13,742 nt of DNA, taken from assembly GCA_003476595.1 (NCBI GenBank), contig DMTU01000110.1:4089-17830 (forward strand), read 5' to 3'. Shown piece after piece: positions 1 to 6,548 of this stretch. The DNA is from Acidimicrobiaceae bacterium. GTDB taxonomy: Bacteria; Actinomycetota; Acidimicrobiia; Acidimicrobiales; Salinilacustritrichaceae. Numbering within the stretch: the stretch's first letter is position 1; each line of letters opens with the position of its first letter. The notes under the pieces were generated by a model. That model did not search any database. It was not told where the DNA came from and worked only from the letters and a program-made list of their open reading frames with translations. A program made the translations under genes and the position numbers.

Positions 1-1
1 G

Positions 2-862
2 GTCGATCGAGCCGATCGGGCCGCCGATGAGACCGCACCGACCGCTCGCCAGCGCCCCGGCCGCCTCGCTCGACGGGCTCGCCGGGTCACCGGCCGGGTG
101 GCGGTCGGCGCCGGCGCCCTCGCGATCACGACCTCCTTCGCGGCCCGCACCGACGCCGAGGCCCAGTGGGCTGCCGGCGGCGCCGATCGGGACAAGGGCA
201 ACGGGCCGCTGCCCTGGTTCGTCGCCATCGCCGGCTGGGACTTCCTCTACTACTGGAACCACCGGTTCATGCACGAGGTCCGGGCGCTGTGGGCGATCCA
301 CGTCGTCCACCACTCCTCGGAGCGCTACAACCTGTCGACCGCGCTGCGCCAGCCCGTCGCCGACGTCCTCGGCCTGTGGCTGCCCTACGGCGTGATGGCC
401 CGCTTCGGCATCCGTCCCCACGTGCTCACCCAGGCCCGGGCCCTGAACCTGCTGTACCAGTACTGGATCCACACCGAGACGATCCGCACCATCGGCCGGG
501 CCGAGGCGGTGCTGAACACCCCGTCGCACCACCGCGTGCACCACGGCTCCCAGCGCCAGTACCTCGACCGCAACCACGGGTCGATCCTGATCGTCTGGGA
601 CCGGCTGTTCGGAACCTTCGAGCGCGAGGACGAGCGCGTCGTCTACGGGCTCACGACCAACATCGACACGTACAACCCCGTGAAGGTCGCCACCCACGAG
701 TACCGCGACATCGTGCGCGACGTCGCCGGCTCCACCTCGTGGCGGGATCGCCTCGGCTTCGTGCTGCGGGGTCCGGGGTGGGCCCACGAGCGCCACCGCC
801 AGCTGGCGGCCGAGGGCGACGCCATCGTGGACGACCCGGACGAGGCCACCACCGCCGCCTGA
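2..862 (+). CDS. Fatty acid hydroxylase / sterol desaturase family protein (5' end open)
   Basis: This is a membrane-bound di-iron hydroxylase/desaturase family protein, acting on an unidentified lipid or sterol-like substrate. Counting from the GTG at position 98, the histidine clusters that bind the metal are all visible: HRFMH at residues 55-59, HVVHH at 68-72, and HHRVHH at 144-149. The familiar family stretches LLYQYWIHTE and NTPSHHRVHHGS are present, followed by NHGSILIVWDRLFGTFERE. Hydrophobic segments occur just after the GTG (GAGALAITTSF), before HRFMH, and around VADVLGLWLPYG. The frame stays open from base 2 to the GTG at 98, and the N-terminus looks short for the family, so the true start may lie upstream of the window. 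The GTG at 98 (254 residues) is the only start codon I see in frame. The gene ends just before a strong dyad and converges on the amphi-Trp gene. The family is clear; the substrate is unknown. Confidence 0.88.
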   Translation, partial: VDRADRAADETAPTARQRPGRLARRARRVTGRVAVGAGALAITTSFAARTDAEAQWAAGGADRDKGNGPLPWFVAIAGWDFLYYWNHRFMHEVRALWAIHVVHHSSERYNLSTALRQPVADVLGLWLPYGVMARFGIRPHVLTQARALNLLYQYWIHTETIRTIGRAEAVLNTPSHHRVHHGSQRQYLDRNHGSILIVWDRLFGTFEREDERVVYGLTTNIDTYNPVKVATHEYRDIVRDVAGSTSWRDRLGFVLRGPGWAHERHRQLAAEGDAIVDDPDEATTAA

Positions 863-868
863 CCCGGA

Positions 869-913
869 GATCCCGTGGATCCGTCACCACCGGTGGTACG
901 GATCCACGGGATC
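869..913. terminator. Long nested dyad between convergent genes, probable bidirectional terminator
   Basis: The arms GATCCCGTGGATCCGT (869-884) and ACGGATCCACGGGATC (898-913) are perfect 16-base reverse complements. The loop itself holds the perfect 12-base palindrome ACCACCGGTGGT (886-897), so almost the whole 45 bases can fold on either strand. There is no T tract on either side. It starts 6 bases after the stop of the upstream gene and ends 12 bases before the stop of the convergent one, which is the position expected of a shared terminator. Confidence 0.7.
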
Positions 914-925
914 CTCAGCGGGTGG

Positions 926-1138
926 CTACCAGGAGATCTCGATCTCGATCTCGTTGCCGTCGTCGCCGACCTCGACCTCGACCGAGAAGGTCACCTCGTT
1001 GGGCACCTTGACCGACGTCTTGAGCCCGTCGAGGTCGAAGGCGATCTCGTTGTGACGGGACAGCTGGTCGGCGATCTCGCGCAGCTTGTCGGCGGCGGCC
1101 TCCCGGCCCATGGTCTGCTCGGACTCGTGCTCGATCAT
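926..1138 (-). CDS. Amphi-Trp domain-containing small protein
   Basis: This is a 70-residue acidic protein matching the amphi-Trp family of small proteins of unknown role. An amphipathic helical N-terminal half (residues 10-30, AAADKLREIADQLSRHNEI) is followed by a beta region of alternating acidic and hydrophobic residues that ends in EIEIEISW with the characteristic terminal Trp. It is complete at the family's usual size. It begins 16 bases after the patatin gene's stop and probably is the last gene of a yqeY-patatin-amphi-Trp transcript. No clear Shine-Dalgarno sequence precedes the ATG at 1138, so translation may depend on the upstream gene. The C-terminal EI repeats are encoded by a perfect DNA hexamer repeat. 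The function is unknown. Confidence 0.8.
   Translation of the reverse strand: MIEHESEQTMGREAAADKLREIADQLSRHNEIAFDLDGLKTSVKVPNEVTFSVEVEVGDDGNEIEIEISW
935..952 (+). repeat. Hexanucleotide tandem repeat (GATCTC)x3 in the amphi-Trp gene
   Basis: Three perfect consecutive copies of GATCTC lie at 935-952. On the minus strand they encode Glu-Ile three times at the C-terminus of the amphi-Trp protein. The unit keeps the frame, so a gain or loss of a copy would only change the number of EI pairs. Confidence 0.85.
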
Positions 1139-1154
1139 GCCGGCAGTCTCGCAG

Positions 1155-2120
1155 TCAGAGCCCGGCTTCGGTGAGCGCCTGCTCCGTCCGCTCCCGGCCG
1201 AGCTCGATGAGCTCGGGGGCGCGGTGGAACTCGAAGGTGCGGGCGCTGGCCTTCGGGATGGCGACGAGGACGTCGGGTGGGTAGCCGGCGAGCTTGTAGC
1301 TGGTGAGCGTCGCCTGCATGACCTCGTACGCGAGGTTGACGATGTCGAGGCGGCCGACGTCGGCGATGTCGACCCCGGCGGGTGGCGGGCGATCGCTCGG
1401 GTCGTCGCGGCTCAGCATCGCTCGCACCGCCTCCCAGTCGAAGAAGCGCGCGGCCCGCTGGCGCAGGCCCGGCGCATCGACCGGACCGCCCACGGTGTCG
1501 TCCTCGAGCACCGGCGTGGTGATCGGCGCGCTCGGGCGGGTGGGGGAGTGGCGACGGACCTCGCCGGAGAGGTGCACGGCGATGGTGATGTCGGCGTTGG
1601 CCGACAGCGTCGGCAGGATCGGCACCGGGTTCATCAGCGCGCCGTCGACGAGGAGCTGGTCCCCGGAGACCACCGGCGTGAACAGCGACGGGATGGCGAT
1701 CGATGCCCGGATGGCGTTGCTGAGCGAGCCCTCCTGGAACCACACCTCGCGGTGGGCGAGCAGGTCGGTGGCGACCGCGGTGAACGCGATGGGGAGGTCC
1801 TCGATCTGCAGGTCGCCGACCATCTCGCGCACGACGGCGAAGACCTTCTCCCCGCGGATGGCCCCGCCGGCGGACAGCGACAGGTCGACCAGGCGCAGGA
1901 CGTCGAGCTGGCGGAGCCCGGTGACCCACGCCGTGTACTCGTCGAGGCAGCCGGCGGCGTGCACCCCACCCACCAGCGCACCCATGGACGAACCGGCGAT
2001 CGACACGATGTCGAAGCCGCGCTCGAGGATGACCTGGAGCGCGCCGATGTGGGCGTAGCCGCGGGCGCCACCGCTGCCGAGCACCACGGCGGCCGTCGTG
2101 TGGCCGGCCTCAGCCGCCAT
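1155..2120 (-). CDS. Patatin-like phospholipase family protein
   Basis: This is a 321-residue serine hydrolase of the bacterial patatin family (RssA-like), expected to release fatty acids from phospholipids or other acyl lipids. The oxyanion-hole loop GSGGARG is at residues 15-21. The nucleophile elbow GSSMG is at 43-47, with Ser45 as the catalytic serine. The partner aspartate is Asp159 in the DGA motif. The catalytic Ser-Asp dyad is therefore complete. The region after about residue 185 is less conserved and carries Pro/Arg-rich linkers (for example around SPTRPSAP). I see no signal peptide, so it is likely cytoplasmic or loosely membrane-associated. The ATG at 2120 overlaps the end of the yqeY-like gene by 11 bases, which suggests translational coupling. 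The physiological substrate cannot be read from the sequence. Confidence 0.9.
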   Translation of the reverse strand: MAAEAGHTTAAVVLGSGGARGYAHIGALQVILERGFDIVSIAGSSMGALVGGVHAAGCLDEYTAWVTGLRQLDVLRLVDLSLSAGGAIRGEKVFAVVREMVGDLQIEDLPIAFTAVATDLLAHREVWFQEGSLSNAIRASIAIPSLFTPVVSGDQLLVDGALMNPVPILPTLSANADITIAVHLSGEVRRHSPTRPSAPITTPVLEDDTVGGPVDAPGLRQRAARFFDWEAVRAMLSRDDPSDRPPPAGVDIADVGRLDIVNLAYEVMQATLTSYKLAGYPPDVLVAIPKASARTFEFHRAPELIELGRERTEQALTEAGL

Positions 2121-2574
2121 GGTCGGCCAGCTTGGCCTTCACCATCGCGGACACCCGCTTGCCCTCGGCGCGCCCCGCGACGGCGGCCATCGTCGCGTTC
2201 ATGGCCTGACCCATCTGCGAGGGCTCGGTGAACCCACCCGAGGTCAGGGCCTCGTCGACGAGGGCCTCCAGCTCGTCGTCACCCAGCTCCTCGGGCAGGT
2301 ACGCCGACAGGATCGCCCGCTCGTCCAGCTCCCGCTGGGCCTGCTCCTCGCGCCCGGCGGCCTGGAACGCCTCGGCGGCCTCGTCCCTTCGCTTCACCTG
2401 CGTGCGCAGGACCTTGGCGACGTCGTCGTCGCTGAGCTCCCGGGCCTGCTTGCCGGACACCGCCTCCTCGCGGACGGCGGAGATGGCCATGCGCAGCGTG
2501 GCCACCCGCACCTCGTCGCGGGCCTTCATCGCGTCGGTCAGGTCCTGCTGCATGCGCTGGGCGAGATCGCTCAT
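2110..2574 (-). CDS. GatB/YqeY domain-containing protein
   Basis: This 154-residue protein matches the YqeY family, which is related to the tail domain of the GatB subunit of tRNA-dependent amidotransferase. The stand-alone protein has no firmly established role. It begins MSDLAQRMQQDLTDAMKARD and contains the family stretch RVATLRMAISAVREEAV. Further typical segments are the central VLRTQVKRRDEAAEAFQAAG, AILSAYLPEEL and the C-terminal MGQAMNATMAAVAGRAEGKRV. The length is close to the usual size of about 150 residues. The ATG at 2574 is chosen because a strong Shine-Dalgarno sequence precedes it. The open frame continues to 2712, but that extension is Arg/Pro-rich and unlike the family. It is probably the first gene of the three-gene minus-strand unit. 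Confidence 0.9.
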   Translation of the reverse strand: MSDLAQRMQQDLTDAMKARDEVRVATLRMAISAVREEAVSGKQARELSDDDVAKVLRTQVKRRDEAAEAFQAAGREEQAQRELDERAILSAYLPEELGDDELEALVDEALTSGGFTEPSQMGQAMNATMAAVAGRAEGKRVSAMVKAKLADHGG

Positions 2575-2578
2575 CGGA

Positions 2579-2585
2579 TTCCTCC
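2579..2585 (-). promoter_or_regulatory. Ribosome binding site fixing the yqeY-like start
   Basis: On the minus strand GGAGGAA lies 4 bases upstream of the ATG at 2574 (6 bases from the GGAGG core). This is the best Shine-Dalgarno match in the window and decides against the longer upstream frame. Confidence 0.75.
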
Positions 2586-2663
2586 GGGTCGGGTGCCCCG
2601 AGCCTGCCCCACGTGGCACCGATCCGCCACGGCTCCGACAGCAGCGGTGGACGGGAGCTGCCG

Positions 2664-2669
2664 TACGAT
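2664..2669 (+). promoter_or_regulatory. Candidate -10 element TACGAT
   Basis: TACGAT matches the TAnnnT -10 pattern in the 122-base divergent gap. It would start a transcript near 2676, leaving about a 20-base leader that carries GGCGGAG (2686-2692) just before the GTG at 2697. No convincing -35 hexamer sits at the usual spacing. This is sequence pattern only. Confidence 0.35.
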
Positions 2670-2696
2670 CGCCCGGACGACGATCGGCGGAGACCC

Positions 2697-3023
2697 GTGG
2701 CCCTCGAAGCATCCCCAGATCCAGACCGGCGTGCGGCGCCCATGGTGGCGCTCCGCCAGCCGGTCGAGCCGGCCCGGCTCCGGGCGACGATCGCCGGCCG
2801 ACCCGTCCTGGAGGAGGCGTCGGTGGTCGTGCTCACCGATCGGTCGCTCCTCGTCGAGGTGCGCGACGCCGTGACCGCCCTGGCCTTCAGCGTCGCCCCC
2901 GAGGTCATCGCCATCGTGGACTTCGGCGGGGGCACCATCACCTGGGCGACCGAGCCGAGCCGCCGCGAGGGCGACGCCACCGGCTCACGACAGCTGGAGC
3001 TGGTGCTGCGCGAGCGGCGCTGA
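2697..3023 (+). CDS. Hypothetical protein, small, mixed alpha/beta
   Basis: I do not recognise this 108-residue protein. It has no membrane segment or signal peptide. The central part (LRATIAGRPVLEEASVVVLT, then LLVEVRDAVTALAFSVAPE) reads as short beta strands around a helix, followed by a Gly-rich turn FGGGTI and a charged C-terminus ending LVLRERR. The frame is open from a GTG at 2613. I prefer the GTG at 2697 because GGCGGAG precedes it and a TACGAT -10-like box lies upstream of it. An ATG at 2742 is a third option but has no visible Shine-Dalgarno sequence. It is divergent from the yqeY-like gene and lies 50 bases before an alpha/beta hydrolase that seems to have its own promoter. Third-position GC bias supports real coding. 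The function is unknown. Confidence 0.6.
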   Translation: MALEASPDPDRRAAPMVALRQPVEPARLRATIAGRPVLEEASVVVLTDRSLLVEVRDAVTALAFSVAPEVIAIVDFGGGTITWATEPSRREGDATGSRQLELVLRERR

Positions 3024-3061
3024 ACCGTGACCTGGGTCGCCTCGCCTTCGGCTCGGCTCCA

Positions 3062-3067
3062 TAGAGT
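3062..3067 (+). promoter_or_regulatory. -10 element TAGAGT for a leaderless hydrolase transcript
   Basis: TAGAGT (TAnnnT) ends 6 bases before the ATG at 3074, so transcription would begin at or next to the start codon. No Shine-Dalgarno sequence precedes that ATG, as expected for a leaderless mRNA. No clear -35 is visible. Confidence 0.5.
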
Positions 3068-3073
3068 CCGGCC

Positions 3074-3991
3074 ATGGCCGCCGCCTCCTCCTCCGATCCG
3101 AGCAGCTACGACGAGCTCGGCCTGTTCCACGAGAACGCCGAAGAAGCCGGCCTGGACTGGCACGGCCCGCCGACCGTGCGACGGGTCGAGACCGACCTCG
3201 GCGGCGGACGCACGCTCAGCGGCCTGCGCTGGGGCACCGATGCGCCCCAGGTCGTGCTCCTCCACGGCGGCGGCCAGAACGCCCACACGTGGGACACCGT
3301 GGCCCTCGCCCTCGGCCGGCCGCTGCTCGCCCTGGACCTCCCGGGCCACGGGCACAGCGGCGACGTGGACCCGACCCGGCCGGTCGGGCCGCGGTCCTTC
3401 GCCGAGGACGTCGCGGTCGCCGTCCGCGAGCACGCACCGAACGCGGCCGCCGTCGTGGGCATGTCCCTCGGGGGCCTGACCGCGCTCGAGGTCACCGTGG
3501 TGGCCCCGGAGCTCGTCCGCCGCCTCGTGATGGTCGACGTCACCCCCGGGGCCGATCGGGAGAAGGCCTCCGACGTGGTCGCCTTCCTCGCCGGACCCGA
3601 GTCCTTCGAGAGCTTCGACGAGATCCTCGAACGGACCGTCGCCTTCAACCCGACCCGCAGCGAGTCGTCGCTGCGACGGGGCATCCTGCACAACGCCGTC
3701 CAGCGCGAGGACGGCCGATGGGTGTGGCGGCACCAGCGCACCCAGCTGGTCGAGGGTCAGCGCGCCGATCTCGACTTCGCCGCGATGTGGGACGACCTGG
3801 CCGCCGTCGACGTGCCCCTGCTGCTGCTCCTCGGGGACCGCTCCCCGGTGGTGGACGAGACCGACCGCGCGCTGTTCGCCGAGCGCCAGCCCGATGCCGA
3901 TGTCGTCACCGTCGCCGACGCCGGCCACTCCATCCAGGGTGACCAGCCCCTCGTGCTGGCCGAGCACCTGGACCGGTTCCTCGACCGCTGA
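3074..3991 (+). CDS. Alpha/beta fold hydrolase
   Basis: This is a 305-residue cytoplasmic alpha/beta hydrolase with an unidentified ester, lactone or similar substrate. The oxyanion motif HGGGQ is at residues 64-68, and the strand-turn DLPGHGHS is at 88-95. The nucleophile elbow GMSLGG is at 129-134, with Ser131 as nucleophile. The acid is probably Asp255 in GDRS (Asp261 is an alternative), and the catalytic histidine is His285 in AGHSIQGD. The triad order and spacing are those of the family, and a helical cap lies roughly at residues 160-240. The first 35 residues precede the fold and are an extra N-terminal extension. The ATG at 3074 is supported by a TAGAGT box 6 bases upstream that would give a leaderless transcript. 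A GC-rich hairpin follows the stop. Confidence 0.9.
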   Translation: MAAASSSDPSSYDELGLFHENAEEAGLDWHGPPTVRRVETDLGGGRTLSGLRWGTDAPQVVLLHGGGQNAHTWDTVALALGRPLLALDLPGHGHSGDVDPTRPVGPRSFAEDVAVAVREHAPNAAAVVGMSLGGLTALEVTVVAPELVRRLVMVDVTPGADREKASDVVAFLAGPESFESFDEILERTVAFNPTRSESSLRRGILHNAVQREDGRWVWRHQRTQLVEGQRADLDFAAMWDDLAAVDVPLLLLLGDRSPVVDETDRALFAERQPDADVVTVADAGHSIQGDQPLVLAEHLDRFLDR

Positions 3992-4000
3992 ACCACCGGT

Positions 4001-4018
4001 TGCCGCGCCGCCGCGGCA
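4001..4018 (+). terminator. GC-rich hairpin after the hydrolase gene
   Basis: TGCCGCG (4001-4007) and CGCGGCA (4012-4018) form a 7-base stem with a 4-base loop, 9 bases after the hydrolase stop. There is no T tract. It could be a weak terminator before the next gene, or only a GC-rich coincidence. Confidence 0.35.
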
Positions 4019-4027
4019 CGGGTGGCC

Positions 4028-4033
4028 CATCAT
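4028..4033 (+). promoter_or_regulatory. Weak -10-like CATCAT for a leaderless start
   Basis: CATCAT keeps the second-position A and final T of a -10 box and ends 6 bases before the GTG at 4040. The spacing repeats what is seen at the 3074 gene, but the first base is not T, so the match is weak. Confidence 0.25.
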
Positions 4034-4039
4034 GGGCTC

Positions 4040-5239
4040 GTGCGCCGCGCCCTCGCCGCCGCCCTCCTCGGCATCAGCCTGTGGATCGGGTCCCTCGCCT
4101 GGTCCGGCTTCCTGCTGACGCGCACCGTCCTCGACCCGGATCGTTCCGAGCGCGTGGCCGAGGCGCTCTACGAGGACGAGGCGGTCCGGGCCCGCCTGGC
4201 GGCCAACATCGTCGACGGCGTGCAGGCCTCGCTGCCCGAGGGCTTCCCCGTCGATGACGCGACCGTCGAGGCCGGCGCCGCCCAGGCCCTCGAGTCGCCG
4301 GCGGTCGAGGCCGTGTTCGTCGATGCGTTCGTCCGCACGCACCAAGCGATGCTCGGCGAGGGAGAGGTGCCGCAGTCGGTCGACCCGGGCGCGTTCGGCA
4401 CCGCCGGCCGCGACGCGCTCGTCGCCGCCCGACCGGAGCTCGACGGGGTGCTCCCCGCTGCGCCCCAGGTCGCGGTCTCGCTGCCGACCGAGCGGGTGCC
4501 GAACCTCGGTCCGGTCCGCCGGGGCCTGCTGACCGCGGTGCCGATCCTGGCCGGCGTGGCTGCGGTCGGCGCCCTCCTCGCCCTCGTCGTCACCTCGAAC
4601 CGGCCGGCGGTGATCCGGCGTGCCGGGATCTGGGCGGTCACGCTCTCCGCCCTCGTGCTCGCGGTGGCGTACGGCATCCCCGCGCTCGCCGGGCGCGTGG
4701 TGCCCGATCAATCCGAGGTCATCGCCGCACTGGTCGGGGCGATGGTGGCCGAGACCCGGGTGCCCGCCATCACCCTCGGCATCCTCGGTGCTGCCGGCAT
4801 CGTGCTCTCGCTGTTCTGGCGGGCCGCGCCTGCACTGCTGGCCGAACCCGCGCCCCCGCAGCGTCGACCCCGTCGCGAACCACGCCTCGTCGGCGGCCCA
4901 CCGCCGCGCCGGGACATCTCCCGACCGGCGCCTCGCCCCGCCCCAGCCGTGCCGCCACGCCGGCCGGACGCATCGCCGACCACCGTCCAGCCTCTTCCCC
5001 AGGGCCGACGCCATCCCGAGCTGGACGCGGATCCGACGCGGGTCGATGCGTCGCCGTCGCGCCCAGGCCGGGGCGATGGGGGCAACGCCGACCTGACCAC
5101 GCAGCAGGCCGTGCCCTCGCCGCCGGCGGGCCCCACCCGGTGGGTCGCGGGCGTGGGCTGGGTCGTCGAGTCGGCCGAGCACATCCCGCCGGAGGCCCGG
5201 TGGGTGCCCGGCGTCGGCTACGTGGTCGAGGAGGGCTGA
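4040..5239 (+). CDS. Multi-pass membrane protein with large extracytoplasmic domain and repeat-bearing tail
   Basis: I do not recognise a named family. The 399 residues divide clearly. A first membrane helix (about 4-26) is followed by a 130-residue soluble segment that begins TRTVLDPDRSERVAEALYED. Three more helices lie at about 163-184, 195-217 and 243-260. A 138-residue Pro/Arg-rich, low-complexity tail follows. By the positive-inside rule (MRR at the N-terminus, RAGIW and RREPR further on) the soluble segment is probably outside and the tail inside. The tail ends in two copies of RWVxGVGxVVE (residues 367-377 and 387-397). A GTG at 4022 in the same frame is an alternative start. The 3' end overlaps the convergent esterase gene by 22 bases. 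This overall layout is common in actinobacterial membrane proteins of unknown role; a cell-envelope function is a guess. Confidence 0.75.
   Translation: MRRALAAALLGISLWIGSLAWSGFLLTRTVLDPDRSERVAEALYEDEAVRARLAANIVDGVQASLPEGFPVDDATVEAGAAQALESPAVEAVFVDAFVRTHQAMLGEGEVPQSVDPGAFGTAGRDALVAARPELDGVLPAAPQVAVSLPTERVPNLGPVRRGLLTAVPILAGVAAVGALLALVVTSNRPAVIRRAGIWAVTLSALVLAVAYGIPALAGRVVPDQSEVIAALVGAMVAETRVPAITLGILGAAGIVLSLFWRAAPALLAEPAPPQRRPRREPRLVGGPPPRRDISRPAPRPAPAVPPRRPDASPTTVQPLPQGRRHPELDADPTRVDASPSRPGRGDGGNADLTTQQAVPSPPAGPTRWVAGVGWVVESAEHIPPEARWVPGVGYVVEEG
5138..5230 (+). repeat. Two-copy protein repeat RWVxGVGxVVE at the membrane protein C-terminus
   Basis: Copy 1 (5138-5170) encodes RWVAGVGWVVE and copy 2 (5198-5230) encodes RWVPGVGYVVE. 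They match at 9 of 11 residues and are separated by SAEHIPPEA. The second copy ends two residues before the stop. Confidence 0.8.
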
Positions 5240-6495
5240 GCCTCGCCGGCCGATTCGTGCACGTGCTGGCCGGCCTCACCGCGGGCGACGTTCAGGAACC
5301 GCTCGATGCCCGCGACAGCTGCGTCGGTGCGGTTCCCGGAGAACACGTCGAAGGCGTGCTGGGCGCCCGGGTACTCGACGTAGACGACGGGCTGCTTGGA
5401 TTCGGCCCGCAGCAGGTCGACCATGGACCGGGCCTGGGCGACGGGCACGAGGCTGTCGTTGGTCCCGTGCAGCAGCATCATCGGCACGGCGTGGTCGCCG
5501 ACGTGGGTCATCGGGGATGCCTGCTCGTACACGTCCCGAGCCGACTGGAAGGGCTGCTTCACCACCCGGTCGACCAGCAGCTTGGTGAGGTCGTCGCGGC
5601 CGGTGCCGTCCCGGTTGAGCCAGTCGTAGACGCCGTAGAACGGGACGGCAGCCTGCACGGCCGTGTCGGCGTCCTCGAAGCCGGGCTGGAACTGCGGGTC
5701 GTTGGGGGTGAGCGCGGCGAGGGCGCACAGGTGGCCGCCGGCGGAGCCGCCGGTGAGCGCGATCCAGCTCGGGTCGCCGCCGTGGTCGGCGATGTTGTCC
5801 TTCACCCAGGCCAGGGCCCGCTTGACGTCGACGATGTGATCGGGCCACGTCGCCCGAGGGCTCAGCCGGTAGGTGACCGAGACGCAGACCCACCCGCGCT
5901 CGACGAGGTGCGCGAGCAGGGGGTACGCCTGGCCCTCCTTGTCACCGAGGACCCACGCGCCGCCGTGCACCTGCACCACGACCGGGGCGCCGGCGTCGGC
6001 GGGGAGGTCGGGTCGCTTCCACACGTCGAGGGTGGTCCGCTTGCCGTGCTCGCTGTACTGGATGTGGCCGCCATCGACGTAGCGCTTGCGCACCGAGCGG
6101 GTCGGGAGCGTGGGGAGCTTCGTGCGGGTCGCCTCGACCGGCGACTCCGCCATGCGGCTGCGGTAGTCGTCGCCGAGCTGGTCCCGGAGGGCACGCTCGA
6201 CGAGCTGCTCGGCGTCGGTCGACTGCTGGTGGACCTTCCACAGGGTGGCGATCGAGGCCGCCGTGAGGGCGAGCCCGGCCTTCCCGGCCAGGGTGCGGTG
6301 CGATCCCCGGGCGATCGCCCAGGCCATCGACGCCGCGTGCAGCGCCATGTGCGGCCGGGGCAGCTCCGAGCCGGGGAGCCCCCACGCGAAGGAGGGGAGG
6401 CTGAGGGGGCCCGACCGGGAGATCGGGGTTCGGGCGTTGGCGGCGTGCAGGGCCCGCATCGAGCTCGAGAGCAGGTACTTCGTGCCTCGTTCCAT
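5218..6495 (-). CDS. Alpha/beta hydrolase, HSL-type esterase/lipase (LipO/LipQ-like)
   Basis: This 425-residue carboxylesterase/lipase resembles the mycobacterial LipO/LipQ type. About 170 N-terminal residues contain hydrophobic helices (about 49-62 and 69-86) that could attach it to the membrane. The catalytic domain has the HSL oxyanion motif HGGAW at 177-181 and the nucleophile elbow GGSAGG at 249-254 (Ser251). Asp347 (GTNDSLVP) and His380 (GAQHAFD) complete the triad. The ATG at 6495 has a GAGG Shine-Dalgarno element 8 bases upstream (6507-6504), and no good -10 box is visible in the 53-base gap. It is therefore probably co-transcribed with the primase-polymerase gene before it. Its last 22 bases overlap, in antisense, the end of the membrane protein gene. 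The length agrees with the LipO/LipQ group as I recall it; the true substrate is unknown. Confidence 0.88.
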   Translation of the reverse strand: MERGTKYLLSSSMRALHAANARTPISRSGPLSLPSFAWGLPGSELPRPHMALHAASMAWAIARGSHRTLAGKAGLALTAASIATLWKVHQQSTDAEQLVERALRDQLGDDYRSRMAESPVEATRTKLPTLPTRSVRKRYVDGGHIQYSEHGKRTTLDVWKRPDLPADAGAPVVVQVHGGAWVLGDKEGQAYPLLAHLVERGWVCVSVTYRLSPRATWPDHIVDVKRALAWVKDNIADHGGDPSWIALTGGSAGGHLCALAALTPNDPQFQPGFEDADTAVQAAVPFYGVYDWLNRDGTGRDDLTKLLVDRVVKQPFQSARDVYEQASPMTHVGDHAVPMMLLHGTNDSLVPVAQARSMVDLLRAESKQPVVYVEYPGAQHAFDVFSGNRTDAAVAGIERFLNVARGEAGQHVHESAGEAQPSSTT

Positions 6496-6548
6496 CCGGT
6501 CACCCTCGCACCCGGTGCAGCGGGGCCGCCACCCCGTGGGGGGCGCCG

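Noticed and set aside
2609..2616. Palindrome CCACGTGG in the yqeY upstream region as an operator
   Set aside because: It is only 8 bases long, single copy and not placed on a recognisable promoter; too common to support a claim.
2613..2696. An upstream GTG start for the small unknown protein
   Set aside because: The added residues are charged and low in hydrophobics, and the TACGAT box and GGCGGAG site lie inside them, favouring the GTG at 2697.
2279..5182. A 967-codon open frame on the minus strand
   Set aside because: It is antisense to three well-supported plus-strand genes, consists of low-complexity Gly/Arg/Asp-rich sequence with no recognisable domain, and is explained by the scarcity of stop codons in very GC-rich DNA.
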